Below are positions 51,182 to 60,800 of a DNA stretch of 64,000 bases, in pieces. The notes below the pieces were generated by a model, which made no database searches, was not told the DNA's origin, and saw nothing but the letters and a program-made list of their open reading frames with translations. A program made the translations under genes and the position numbers. Origin of the DNA: an uncultured Lachnospiraceae bacterium (GTDB lineage Bacteria > Bacillota > Clostridia > Lachnospirales > Lachnospiraceae); contig CAJTVQ010000005.1 in NCBI GenBank assembly GCA_910579935.1, positions 1-64,000 of the forward strand. The letters run 5' to 3'. The number at the start of each line of letters is the position of its first letter. The first letter of the stretch is position 1.

Positions 51182-52210
51182 ATGGACAATTTCATGGATA
51201 AGATCGCGCAGAAACTGGGTGCGCAAGAGGCGATACGTGCCAATGCGGCAGCAGATGCGGCACAGATAGAGAAGCTGGAATCACAGGTGGCGGAATATGA
51301 TGCCTGTATGAAAGAAATGCGGAAACTGAATCTGAAAAATGCTGAAAACGAGCAGAAGCTGAAGGAACTTTTAGAAGAAAGCAAAAAGCAGATAAGGGAT
51401 TCCCTGGAAAAGAACGCAGTGCAGCTGGGGCAGCTTTTGGAAAAAAGTACTCTTTATATACAGAGTCTGGCTGATGAGGGAATTCTGAAAATACGGGATG
51501 TGCAGGACAAAACACGGGAAGAAGCACAGGGGGAAAAGGAAAGCGGCGAAGATATACGGAAACTGCTGGAAGAGTGGAAAGAAAAAGAAAACGAAGTGCA
51601 GAAGCTGTTGAAAGAACTGAGGGAAAACGACAGTAAGGTACAGGCCGCATTGGAAGAAATGAAAGGGAATGACGGCCAGGTACAGGAACTGATGAAGGAA
51701 GTAAAAGGAAACGGCAGTCAGATGCAGGAATTGCTGCAGGAAATGAAAGGAAACAGCGGTAATGTACAGGCCCTGCTGGAGGAAACAAAGGGAAACAGCG
51801 GTAATGTACAGACTCTGGTGAAGGAAGTGAAAAGCAATAACGGCGAAGTACAGGAACTGCTGAAGGCACTGAAAGGAAGCGGCAGCGATGTACAGCAGTT
51901 AAAGGAAAAGGAAGAGGAAGTCTGCCGTATTCTGGAAGAGATAAAAGAAACGTTTGTGGGAGACAGGGAGAAAACTGCGGAACTGTTTAAGCAGTCCGAT
52001 GAGTTTGCGCATAAAGAGAACGTAAAAGTATACCGGAACGTACAGGCGGTGGTAGTGGAAGAATTAGGGAAACAGACACAGACTCTGACAGAGAACGGGC
52101 GTCAGGCTGCCTCCCAAAATAGAAAGATGCTTATTCTCAATATTGTTACGCTGGCAGCTGCAGCGGGGAACCTGTTACTGCTGATAGCGCATTTGACTGG
52201 AAATATGTAA
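51182..52210 (+). CDS. Tail-anchored coiled-coil protein with 14-residue repeats
   Basis: This 342-residue protein is almost wholly helical. The N-terminal part (about residues 1-135) is charged coiled coil. Residues about 139-236 are seven tandem 14-residue units of the form VQ-x-L-x-x-E-x-K-G-N-x-G-x, such as VQELMKEVKGNGSQ. The C-terminus has one membrane helix (about 318-336, MLILNIVTLAAAAGNLLLLIAHL) and a short tail. The 14-residue period equals two heptads, so each unit can add two turns of a coiled coil while the Gly-Asn positions break it. It is thus probably a membrane-tethered rod pointing into the cytoplasm. The start is ATG 51182, with GGGAGG seven to eight bases upstream. No family recognised. 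Confidence 0.7.
   Translation: MDNFMDKIAQKLGAQEAIRANAAADAAQIEKLESQVAEYDACMKEMRKLNLKNAENEQKLKELLEESKKQIRDSLEKNAVQLGQLLEKSTLYIQSLADEGILKIRDVQDKTREEAQGEKESGEDIRKLLEEWKEKENEVQKLLKELRENDSKVQAALEEMKGNDGQVQELMKEVKGNGSQMQELLQEMKGNSGNVQALLEETKGNSGNVQTLVKEVKSNNGEVQELLKALKGSGSDVQQLKEKEEEVCRILEEIKETFVGDREKTAELFKQSDEFAHKENVKVYRNVQAVVVEELGKQTQTLTENGRQAASQNRKMLILNIVTLAAAAGNLLLLIAHLTGNM
51596..51889 (+). repeat. 42-bp in-frame tandem repeat, seven units
   Basis: Units start at 51596, 51638, 51680, 51722, 51764, 51806 and 51848, and an eighth begins at 51890. DNA identity is highest between the units at 51722, 51764 and 51806. Each encodes the 14-residue unit described above. Confidence 0.9.
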
Positions 52211-52264
52211 GAATTTTATGTGAAACGCAAAATGTCTGGAAAGAAAGGGAAGGGATGACTGCAT

Positions 52265-52828
52265 ATGGGAAAATTGAATTGGAAACCGGGCAATATGCTG
52301 TATCCGCTGCCGGTGGTGCTGGTCAGCACGGCCGGCCGGGCGGGTGAAAAAAATGTATTTACAGTAGCATGGACAGGCACTGTCTGCAGTGAACCTCCGA
52401 TGGTTTCGATTTCAGTCCGGCCGGAGCGGTATTCCCATCATATGATAGAAGAGACCGGGGAATTCGTCATCAATCTGACCACGAAAGAACTTGTATTTGC
52501 AACGGATTACTGCGGCGTGGTCAGCGGCAGGGAAGTGGATAAATTTGAAAAAATGAAGCTCACACCGGTCAGGGCCGGGGTGGTGAAAGCGCCGCTGATA
52601 GGCGAGAGTCCGGTGAATATAGAGTGTGTGGTAGAGGATAAGAAATCTTTGGGCACCCACGATATGTTCATCGCGAAGGTGGTCGCGGTGCACGCGGACG
52701 AAAAGTATATGGATGAGAAAAACAAGTTTTGCTTTGACAGAGCAGAGCCGATTGTTTATTCTCATGGTTCTTATGTTTCGCTGGGCGAAACACTGGGTAC
52801 CTTTGGATACAGCGTCAGGAAAAAATAA
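52265..52828 (+). CDS. Flavin reductase-like / flavoredoxin family protein
   Basis: This 187-residue protein has the flavin reductase-like FMN-binding split-barrel features: PLPVVLVSTAGRAGEKNVFTVAWTG near the start, SEPPMVSISVRPERYSHHMI, then EFVINLTTKELVFATDYCG. It probably transfers electrons between FMN and partner proteins or substrates. The order of motifs fits the flavoredoxin group of strict anaerobes. GGGAAGGG lies about ten bases before the ATG. It stands alone, not in an obvious operon. Confidence 0.88.
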   Translation: MGKLNWKPGNMLYPLPVVLVSTAGRAGEKNVFTVAWTGTVCSEPPMVSISVRPERYSHHMIEETGEFVINLTTKELVFATDYCGVVSGREVDKFEKMKLTPVRAGVVKAPLIGESPVNIECVVEDKKSLGTHDMFIAKVVAVHADEKYMDEKNKFCFDRAEPIVYSHGSYVSLGETLGTFGYSVRKK

Positions 52829-52891
52829 CTGGCGCTTTTTTGCACTCAGACAAGTCAAAGGTAAAGATTTATTTCTTAACAGTTCCCTGAA

Positions 52892-54148
52892 TCAATGTTT
52901 TTTGTAATCGTCTTTTTTATGGAGCAGACTGCCTCTGACAATGGAATCCGAGCCGTATTTCTTTCTTATGGAATCCAGGGCATCGTCCAGTTTCCGCTGT
53001 TTGGCGGCAGGAACGGGAACTGCTTTCGAAGACGCCGCCGTATCGAATCCTCCGTTCAGGTCAAACAGGGTGAGCTGCACAGGTTCTTCTTTGGATACCA
53101 GTTTGGAGGCGCGGATGCCGAGAAGACGGACGGGGGTGCCGTCCCATATTTCATCGAATAAAAGGCAGGCAGTTCTGTAAAGGGTATCAGTGGTGCAGAC
53201 CGGTTCGGCAAAGGTGGTCTGGTGGGATACGGAGCGGAAGGTATTGTATTTGATTTCCGTACTGACCATCCCGGCCAGATGACCGGAAGCGCGAAGCCTT
53301 CCGGCCACGCTTTCCGAGAGGCTGAGAAGGGCCCGGTAAGCGTCTTCTTTTGAGGCGGCATCTTCTTTTAAAGTAATGGAATTGCCAATGCCTTTTGCTT
53401 CTGCCGGTTCCGTGATCACTTTAGAATCATCGATGCCGTTGGCATATTCCCACAGGGTAATGCCATGACTTTTCAGGTGGGCTGCCAGAATCTCTTTATC
53501 AGCCTGCGCCAAATCACCGATGGTGAGGATTTCCAGTTTCCGCAGTGTTTCCACGCTGGAATGGCCGCACATGAACAGGGAGGAAACAGGCATCCCCCAT
53601 ATTTTTTGCTGAATCTCACGGCAGTAAAGCGTATGGACCAGATTGGGCTTTCTGAAATCGGAAGCCATTTTTGCCAGCACTTTCCGGTCCGAAATCCCGA
53701 TATTTACCGTATAACCGAATTTATCAAAAATACAATTCTTGATATACTCCGCCGCCTTTACCGGGTCACCGTACTGATTGGCTATCGGTGTATAATCCAT
53801 ATAGCATTCATCAACGCTGACCTGCTCGATGTCAGGGCAGATGCCGGACAGAAATTCCATCAATTCCCTGGAGCGTCTATGGTACAGTTCATGGTCGGGC
53901 GCTTCCATGACGAGGTGCGGACATTTTCTAAGGGCGTTCACGATCGGTTCCCCCGTAGTCACATGATATGCTTTGGCCGGAATGGATTTTGCCAGCACCA
54001 CGCCGTGCCGCTTCGCCATATCTCCTCCGATAATTGATGGGATTTCCCGTAGGTCCACTTCGGAGCCTTCCGCCAGATTTTTCAGTGCGCTCCAGCTCAG
54101 AAAAGCAGAGTTAACATCTATGTGGAAAATGATTTGTGTTGGATTCAT
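52892..54148 (-). CDS. dinB: DNA polymerase IV (Y family)
   Basis: This 418-residue translesion polymerase begins MNPTQIIFHIDVNSAFLSWSALK, with the first metal ligand Asp in DVNSAFL. The second catalytic pair is in QVSVDECYMDYT. The finger, little-finger and thumb segments follow in family order (NIGISDRKVLAKMASDF, MCGHSSVETLRKLEILTIGDLAQ, LLFDEIWDGTPVRLLGIRASKL). The end lacks an obvious beta-clamp motif of the QLxLF type, though VQLTLFDL at about residue 372 fits one. The ribosome site GGAGAA is close to the ATG. It is convergent with the flavin reductase. Confidence 0.95.
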   Translation of the reverse strand: MNPTQIIFHIDVNSAFLSWSALKNLAEGSEVDLREIPSIIGGDMAKRHGVVLAKSIPAKAYHVTTGEPIVNALRKCPHLVMEAPDHELYHRRSRELMEFLSGICPDIEQVSVDECYMDYTPIANQYGDPVKAAEYIKNCIFDKFGYTVNIGISDRKVLAKMASDFRKPNLVHTLYCREIQQKIWGMPVSSLFMCGHSSVETLRKLEILTIGDLAQADKEILAAHLKSHGITLWEYANGIDDSKVITEPAEAKGIGNSITLKEDAASKEDAYRALLSLSESVAGRLRASGHLAGMVSTEIKYNTFRSVSHQTTFAEPVCTTDTLYRTACLLFDEIWDGTPVRLLGIRASKLVSKEEPVQLTLFDLNGGFDTAASSKAVPVPAAKQRKLDDALDSIRKKYGSDSIVRGSLLHKKDDYKKH

Positions 54149-54174
54149 GGGATTCTCCTTTCGATGATACAGGC

Positions 54175-54209
54175 GCGGTCAGAGAAGCACAGGCGCTTCA
54201 CCTTCTTCC
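54175..54209 (-). repeat. 35-base intergenic repeat, copy 1
   Basis: This 35-base stretch matches 55930-55964 at 33 positions. It contains GAAGC...GCTTC, a short inverted repeat. It lies in the leader of dinB. Confidence 0.8.
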
Positions 54210-54320
54210 CCAAGGAATATTCTACCACTCCTAACATTTTCTTTACAAGGGAAATAAATGCTGTTAGAATGGGGATGTCGACCGGGCGGAAAGCAAACGC
54301 ATGTGTACATGGAGTAAAAA

Positions 54321-55901
54321 ATGATAAAATTGACAAAATATTATAAGAGAATGAAAATAAGGAAAATAAAGGTTGCGGTATTGGCAGTAATTGTCAGCAT
54401 ATTCTTTATTCCCGGATATATTAAAATAGAAAGTACGGGAAATAATATGTTTACGGTGATATTAAACGGAGAGACCGTAGGCGAAGTGAGTGACAGGAAG
54501 ACTGCAGAGGAATGTCTGAAGCAGGCGCGTAAAATTATGGCAGGAGACGGGGAAGAACTGGTACTCATTGACAGCGATATGGAATTGGAAGGGAGGGAAG
54601 TGTTCTGGGGGCATATTGATGACGAAGAGGCAGTCACCGGGCGTATGGTCCGGGTATTGCAGAAAAATGTGAAGCAGACGCTTCACCGCTCTTATACGGT
54701 AAAGATCAATGAGTACACCGTAAATCTGTCCAGCAAGGATGAAGTGCTGGAACTGCTGCATTCTTCTATCGATAAATATGACACGGAAAATGAATATGAT
54801 GTGGAACTTGTGCTGGACCCGACCAGAGAACTGAATGTACTGACGACCAATATCCTTTCCAAAGAGGAAAAAGAGGCGGAAGAAGAGGAACAGGAAGTTC
54901 TGGCCTCGGTGGGAATTTATGCGGCGCTGGATGAGATGTTCGATGCGGTGGAGCCGGCAAAGGAAAAAGATTTTTCGGATTATGAACTGGGACTGGTATC
55001 GCTGGAATTCGGAGATGAAATAGAAGTGGTGGAATCCTATCTGGCTGAGGAGGAACTGACTTCTTTGGAGGATGCCATTCAGGAAGTGACGAAGGACCAG
55101 GAGAAAAACCAGATTTATGAAGTCGTTTCGGGAGACAGTCTGTCTAAAATAGCATTTGAAAATGATCTTACCATTGAAAAACTGGTAGAAATGAACGAAA
55201 GCATTGAGAATGAGAATTCCATGATCCGTGTGGGAGACGAGATCATCGTGACCGTACCGGAACCGGAATTGTCCGTGGAACGCAGGGAAACTTTATATTA
55301 CGAAGAGGATTATGAGGCAGAAGTCATTTATGTGGACAATGATGACTGGTATACAACGGATATGAAGACCTTGCAGGAACCTTCCGCAGGACACCGGAAG
55401 GTGGTGGCAGAAGTGTCTTATCGTGACCGTGCGGAAACGGGAAGGGAAATACTGAAGGAAGAAGTCACTTATGAAGCAGTGCCAAAGATTGTGGAACGCG
55501 GTACGAAGATTCCGCCCACGTATATCAAACCGATTTCCGGCGGCCGCCTGACTTCGAATTTCGGACGGAGGAGCAGGCCTACAAAGGGAGCCAGCACGTA
55601 TCATAAGGGAATAGACTGGGCGACGCCGGTAGGTACTGCAGTCATGGCGTCTTCGGCTGGTACGGTATCGAGAGCGGGCTGGGGCAGCGGCTATGGTTAT
55701 GTGGTATATATCGATCATGCAGACGGCAGACAGACCAGGTACGGACACCTGAGCAAGGTGCTCGTATCACCGGGACAAGTCGTATCGCAGGGACAGAAGA
55801 TTGCTCTTAGCGGCAATACGGGAGTCAGCACGGGACCTCATATCCACTTTGAAATACTGATTAACGGTTCACAGGTCAATCCGTTAAAATATTTGAATTA
55901 G
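54321..55901 (+). CDS. LysM-G5-M23 cell-wall peptidase
   Basis: This 526-residue protein has an N-terminal membrane helix (about residues 15-33), then a folded region with Glu-rich segments. A LysM domain follows (about 268-312, YEVVSGDSLSKIAFENDLTIEKLVEMN), then a G5 domain (about 325-400, ending YEAVPKIVERGTKIPP). The C-terminal M23/LytM peptidase runs from about 408 to 526, with STYHKGIDWATP (metal His and Asp) and TGPHIHFEI (His-x-His). It should cut cross-links in peptidoglycan. It starts at ATG 54321 with a GGAG eight bases upstream. It diverges from dinB; murA follows on the same strand after 280 bases and its own promoter. Confidence 0.92.
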   Translation: MIKLTKYYKRMKIRKIKVAVLAVIVSIFFIPGYIKIESTGNNMFTVILNGETVGEVSDRKTAEECLKQARKIMAGDGEELVLIDSDMELEGREVFWGHIDDEEAVTGRMVRVLQKNVKQTLHRSYTVKINEYTVNLSSKDEVLELLHSSIDKYDTENEYDVELVLDPTRELNVLTTNILSKEEKEAEEEEQEVLASVGIYAALDEMFDAVEPAKEKDFSDYELGLVSLEFGDEIEVVESYLAEEELTSLEDAIQEVTKDQEKNQIYEVVSGDSLSKIAFENDLTIEKLVEMNESIENENSMIRVGDEIIVTVPEPELSVERRETLYYEEDYEAEVIYVDNDDWYTTDMKTLQEPSAGHRKVVAEVSYRDRAETGREILKEEVTYEAVPKIVERGTKIPPTYIKPISGGRLTSNFGRRSRPTKGASTYHKGIDWATPVGTAVMASSAGTVSRAGWGSGYGYVVYIDHADGRQTRYGHLSKVLVSPGQVVSQGQKIALSGNTGVSTGPHIHFEILINGSQVNPLKYLN

Positions 55902-55902
55902 T

Positions 55903-55986
55903 TGTAACAGTTCAGGTAACTAAATGACAGCGGTCAGAGAAGCGCAGGCGCTTCACGTTCTTCCGCTTGGTAACCGGATTGTTACA
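55903..55986. repeat. 84-bp palindromic intergenic element with the 35-base repeat
   Basis: TGTAACAGTTCAGGTAAC (55903-55920) and GGTAACCGGATTGTTACA (55969-55986) are imperfect inverted copies of the recurring motif. They flank the 35-base repeat copy at 55930-55964. The whole unit can fold into one long hairpin with an inner GAAGCGC/GCGCTTC stem. It lies between the M23 gene and the murA promoter. Confidence 0.65.
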
Positions 55987-56026
55987 ATGAAGGAAATGGG
56001 GCAGGCAAACTGCCGAAAATGAATTA

Positions 56027-56054
56027 TTTACAAATGGATATTTTATGGTATAAT
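56027..56054 (+). promoter_or_regulatory. Promoter of murA
   Basis: TTTACA (56027-56032) and TATAAT (56049-56054) with a 16-base spacer. Confidence 0.75.
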
Positions 56055-56183
56055 CAAAAAGATGGGTTAATAAGTTGATTATATGTTTAGGTCTTGCGCT
56101 CACATACGGCAGGCCGAATTAGAATAGAAATGCCGGCCTGATGCAGGGACGGCATATTAGGAAAATTAAATCGAGGGTACACC

Positions 56184-57476
56184 ATGGAACAATATGCGAT
56201 CAAGGGTGGAAATCCGTTAGTGGGAGAAGTAGAGATTGGCGGTGCGAAGAATGCAGCGCTTGCCATTCTTGCGGCCGCAACAATGACGGACGAAACCGTA
56301 TTAATAGAAAACGTGCCGGATGTCCGGGACACAAAGGTACTGATTCAGGCAATGGAGAGCATAGGGGTTATCATAAACCGTATTGACAGGCATACGGTGA
56401 AGATCAATGCCTCCCACATTCATGATCTTACGATAGAAGACGATTATATTAAGAAAATCAGGGCTTCTTACTATTTACTGGGAGCTTTGCTTGGGAAATA
56501 CAAAAAGGCGGAGGTATCCCTGCCGGGCGGCTGCAATATAGGCCTGCGGCCCATTGACCAGCATATTAAGGGATTCCGTGCACTGGGCGCCAATGTCAGG
56601 ATCGAGCACGGACTTATCATTACGGAAACAGAGGAACTGCGCGGAAATCACATTTATCTGGACGTGGTTTCCGTTGGCGCAACGATCAACGTTATGATGG
56701 CGGCAGCCATGGCTACGGGGAAGACGACCATTGAAAATGCGGCAAAAGAGCCGCATGTGGTGGATTTGGCCAACTTCCTGAACAGCATGGGGGCGGACAT
56801 TAAAGGAGCGGGCACGGATGTGATCCGTATCAAAGGTGTGTCAAAACTCCACGGAAGTGAGTATACGATCATTCCGGATCAGATAGAAGCCGGCACTTTT
56901 ATGTTTGCGGCGGCCGTGACCAAAGGGGACGTAACGGTGAAGAATGTGATTCCGAAGCATTTGGAGTCCATCAGTGCGAAGCTGCTGGAAATCGGCTGCG
57001 AGGTGGAAGAATCGGACGATGCGGTACGTGTGGTGGCATCCAAGCCTTTGGGACATACCCATGTTAAAACGCTTCCATATCCCGGATTCCCGACAGATAT
57101 GCAGCCTCAGATCGTGGTGGCGCTTGGTTTGTCATCCGGAACAAGCATTGTGACGGAGAGTATTTTTGAGAACCGCTTTAAGTATGTGGATGAACTGACC
57201 AGAATGGGAGCGAGTATCAAGGTGGAAGGCAATACTGCGATCATCGACGGTGTGGAGCGGTATACCGGAGCCGGTATTACGGCCCCTGACCTGCGTGCGG
57301 GAGCGGCGCTTGTGATCGCGGGGCTTTCGGCGGAAGGAATTACGGTTTTGGATGATATCAAATTCATTGAACGCGGATACGAGGATTTTCATTTGAAGCT
57401 GCAAAGCCTGGGGGCGCAGATAGACAAAGTGAATACGGAACGTGAATTGCAGAAGTTTAAGCTGAAGGTCGGCTGA
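56184..57476 (+). CDS. murA: UDP-N-acetylglucosamine 1-carboxyvinyltransferase
   Basis: This 430-residue enzyme performs the first committed step of peptidoglycan synthesis, adding enolpyruvate to UDP-GlcNAc. The binding residues Lys22-Asn23 are in GGAKNAALAIL, the catalytic Cys117 is in SLPGGCNIGLRP (the fosfomycin target) and the later KTLPYPGFPTDMQPQ is typical. Length and order match MurA proteins. Firmicutes often have two paralogues, and sequence alone does not say whether this is MurA1 or MurA2. The start ATG is weak in its ribosome site but begins the conserved MEQYAIKGG. A strong terminator follows. Confidence 0.96.
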   Translation: MEQYAIKGGNPLVGEVEIGGAKNAALAILAAATMTDETVLIENVPDVRDTKVLIQAMESIGVIINRIDRHTVKINASHIHDLTIEDDYIKKIRASYYLLGALLGKYKKAEVSLPGGCNIGLRPIDQHIKGFRALGANVRIEHGLIITETEELRGNHIYLDVVSVGATINVMMAAAMATGKTTIENAAKEPHVVDLANFLNSMGADIKGAGTDVIRIKGVSKLHGSEYTIIPDQIEAGTFMFAAAVTKGDVTVKNVIPKHLESISAKLLEIGCEVEESDDAVRVVASKPLGHTHVKTLPYPGFPTDMQPQIVVALGLSSGTSIVTESIFENRFKYVDELTRMGASIKVEGNTAIIDGVERYTGAGITAPDLRAGAALVIAGLSAEGITVLDDIKFIERGYEDFHLKLQSLGAQIDKVNTERELQKFKLKVG

Positions 57477-57510
57477 CGGCCGGGGCGGATTTTTACAGGG
57501 GTTCATTTTG

Positions 57511-57543
57511 GGAAATCTTATTGATGTAAGGTTTCCTTTTTTT
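57511..57543 (+). terminator. Terminator of murA
   Basis: GGAAATCTTA (57511-57520) pairs with TAAGGTTTCC (57527-57536; one G-T pair) and is followed by a run of seven T. Confidence 0.9.
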
Positions 57544-57844
57544 GTGCACAGGGCGCATGAGGAAATTTACAGCATTAGCGAAGTGAGTTTTTTGTAAGGA
57601 TACAGAAATGAAAAAATAAACTGTATAAATAGCTAAAAAGTAAAGTAAAAATAATTAAAAAAGAAATTAAAAATAAAATTGATAGTGTAAAATGCACATA
57701 ATAACATTCTATAATTCGTTAAAAACTCCCAATATACACTATTGACTTAATTTGGTAGAATTTAAGTAATATAAATTAGATTTAAATATTTAACTCTAAT
57801 TTAAGCTAAATATAGCTAAATGATGGAAGGGAGAAAAAGAAAGA
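57544..57844. other. Very AT-rich promoter region of the mannanase
   Basis: About 300 bases with 75-80% A+T by eye, much richer than the surroundings. TTGACT near 57743 with an AT-rich -10 at about 17 to 19 bases is a candidate promoter. No gene seen. Confidence 0.45.
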
Positions 57845-60800
57845 ATGAGAAAGAAGATCAGACATTGTGCATTCTTCATGAGCGCGTCCCTGTTGTTTTC
57901 GGGCTTGTGGGGTGCATGGGGCATGGCTGCTAATGCGGCGGTGACGCCTCCGGCAGCGGAACAGTCAGAAACAGCGGGAACACGGCAGAGCATACGGCAG
58001 GAGCCGGAAAACGCCGCTGGTAATGTGCCTGAAGCGGCAGACGGCGTAAAGCCGGTGTCGGCAAATGTGCCGCCGAAAAAGGAAGTTGTTAAAGTCAATG
58101 AGGCGGCCGTGCAGGACGCAGACGGGGCGCTGGCTGTCATTGCAGACCGGCTGCAGGTATATGGAATAAATGTTTCTTTTGACCCGGCTGAAACATGGGA
58201 TGACAAGGGTGCATATGAAATTGCAATGGCTACCGACCATGCGTTGAAAAGCGGCGCTTATATGACCATGGATATCTTATTGCCGGACAGCGCTTCCTAT
58301 TCCGGACTGCTCAAGGTGCAGGGGATCGTAAAGGTAGGAGACGGATGGACATGGACAGAGGCATCCAATATACCGGAACTGTCTGTGACAGACTTTGGTG
58401 AAACTTCGGATGGTTATAAAAAGGCTTCCGTCCGGTTTGATTTTATTAAGGATGAAAAAAATGACATAGAAGCAGGCGAGGTGAAGCAGGTCCTTATCAA
58501 GCTGGCAGGGTATCAGTGTGATTACAGCGGCGCGGTATATGTGGAGAACATCCGGCTGTACGACGCCGAAGGAGAGACGGATGATGAACCATTGCAGGAA
58601 ATCGCGGCGCGCAGACAGATACTGGGTCAGAATGTAGCCTTTAACAGTACTTCTACCTGGGATGAAGCAAAAGATGCGCAGGGAAATTCGGAGTATAACA
58701 TTGCCCTGCTTACAGAGGCACCGTTAAACAGCGGCGCATACGTAACCATGGATATACTGATTCCGGACAGTGCGGCCTATAACGGCATCATGAAGGTCCA
58801 GGGTATTGCCAGACTGGGCAGTAATTGGGATTGGAAGGAAATCGGCATTTCTGATCTGACGGCCGACCTGTTTGAGGATAATTCGGATGGATACAAGAAG
58901 GCTTCTGTCCGCTTTGACTTTACGGAAGATGCGCTGACAGATGCACTGGCGCAGTTTACCCTGAAACTGGCCGGTTATCAGTGTGATTATTCCGGTCCCG
59001 TATTTGTGGAAAACATTAAGCTGTATGACGGGACAGGAGAACAGAAACCCCTGCCTCCGGCAGACGACAGTGTCATTGATGATTTTGAAGGCTATAATAT
59101 AGATACAGACGGCGGCTGGAAGGATGAAGGCGGCTGGCAGTATGACGGCAGTAAGAGTATTGCGGTTGCGGAGTTTGACGGTTCCAAAACGCTGGGCGTG
59201 GAACTGGATTACAGCAAGAATTCGGGGGTGGACTGGAGCGAGGCAAAGATAAAGAAAACGTTTGATCCGCCGTATGATCTGAGCAAATACAACTGCCTGA
59301 TGCTGGATTTCTATTATCCGGAAGCATTTCAGTCCGGTAAGATCAAAGTATTTTCCGATGGCATATTTGACACAGATACGGCAGTCGGGGACGGAGAGGA
59401 TATCGGAAACGGTTACCGGAAGGCGCAGATCGTATTCAAATTCAGCCCGACCGATACGCCCCTGAGCGACCTTACGATCGGTATTGTGGGAGTAAATACC
59501 GCATTTCAGGGTAAGGTATATATAGATAACATAAAGCTCACGCAGGAAAGCGCGGAAGGAGATTATGTGGAGATTACGTCTGTTCCGGGTGAGGGGACAC
59601 AGGCGGAGCTTTCCGGCGCGCCTTCGTCGGTGACGCTGGCGGACAAGGATGCAACGGCGTCGGCAGGCGCTTTGTATGCATATTTGATCGCTTTAAAAAA
59701 TAACGATCAGGTATTGTTCGGACATGAAAATGACATCAACAAAGCAGTCAGCGCTACGGCAGACGAGGGGGATGTAAAGGAAGTAACCGGCAGCTTAAGC
59801 GGTATTTACGGGCTGGATTCCCTGTCCCTGACCGGAGCGGAACTGGGCATCAGTGATGCGGAAGCGGCAGTGGCAACGGCGGCGGCTAACAGCATTGCGG
59901 CGGCAGAGCAGGGCGCTATCGTATCCCTTTCCGCACATATGCCGAATTTTACCAGTTCCAAGATTACGCAGAGGGCAGACGGCAGTTATGATTTTACCCA
60001 GTGCGACTTTAATGAGTCCAAGGATCTGTCCAATAACTGTGCAGAGCAGATTCTGCCGGGCGGCGATTACAATGCGCAGTTCAATGCATATCTGGATATT
60101 ATTGCGGACTATGCAAAACGGTTACAGGCGGCGGATGTACCAATCCTGTTCCGGCCTTTTCATGAGAACAACGGAAGCTGGTTTTGGTGGGGCTCCGGTA
60201 CGAGCGTGGAGAGCTATAAGAGCATGTTCCGCTATGCGGAAGAATATCTGCAGGCAAGCGGTGTACACAATATGATTTACGTGTACTCTCCGAACGGACC
60301 GTTTTCCGGTGAAAGCAAGTACATGGAGAGATATCCGGGAGACGAATATATCGATATCCTTGCATTTGATTATTATGACGATTACAATACTTATCCGACC
60401 GTTTCCGACGGCAGCTTTTTTGCGGGACTGAACAGCACCTGTGCCCTTGTTTCTTCCCTTGCCGCAACACATGGAAAAATTGCGGCAATTTCCGAGACCG
60501 GAGTGCGCGCCATGAAAGAAAACGGTTCTGACAATGAAGGACTGCTGGTTTCCAATAATCCGGTAACAGAGGAAAAGACGGGGACAAACTGGTATCAGAA
60601 GGTAGCGGATATTGCAGATGATAACGATATGCCTTACTATCTTGTGTGGGCAAACTTCGGTGATACAAATTTCTACGTTCCTTATAAATACAGTGATACA
60701 CTGGGACATGAAATGATCAATGAGTTTATTGATTTTTATAACAGCGATAAAACCATCTTTGCAAACGGAACCAACTTTGACAGGATGGGAGGCGTTTCCG

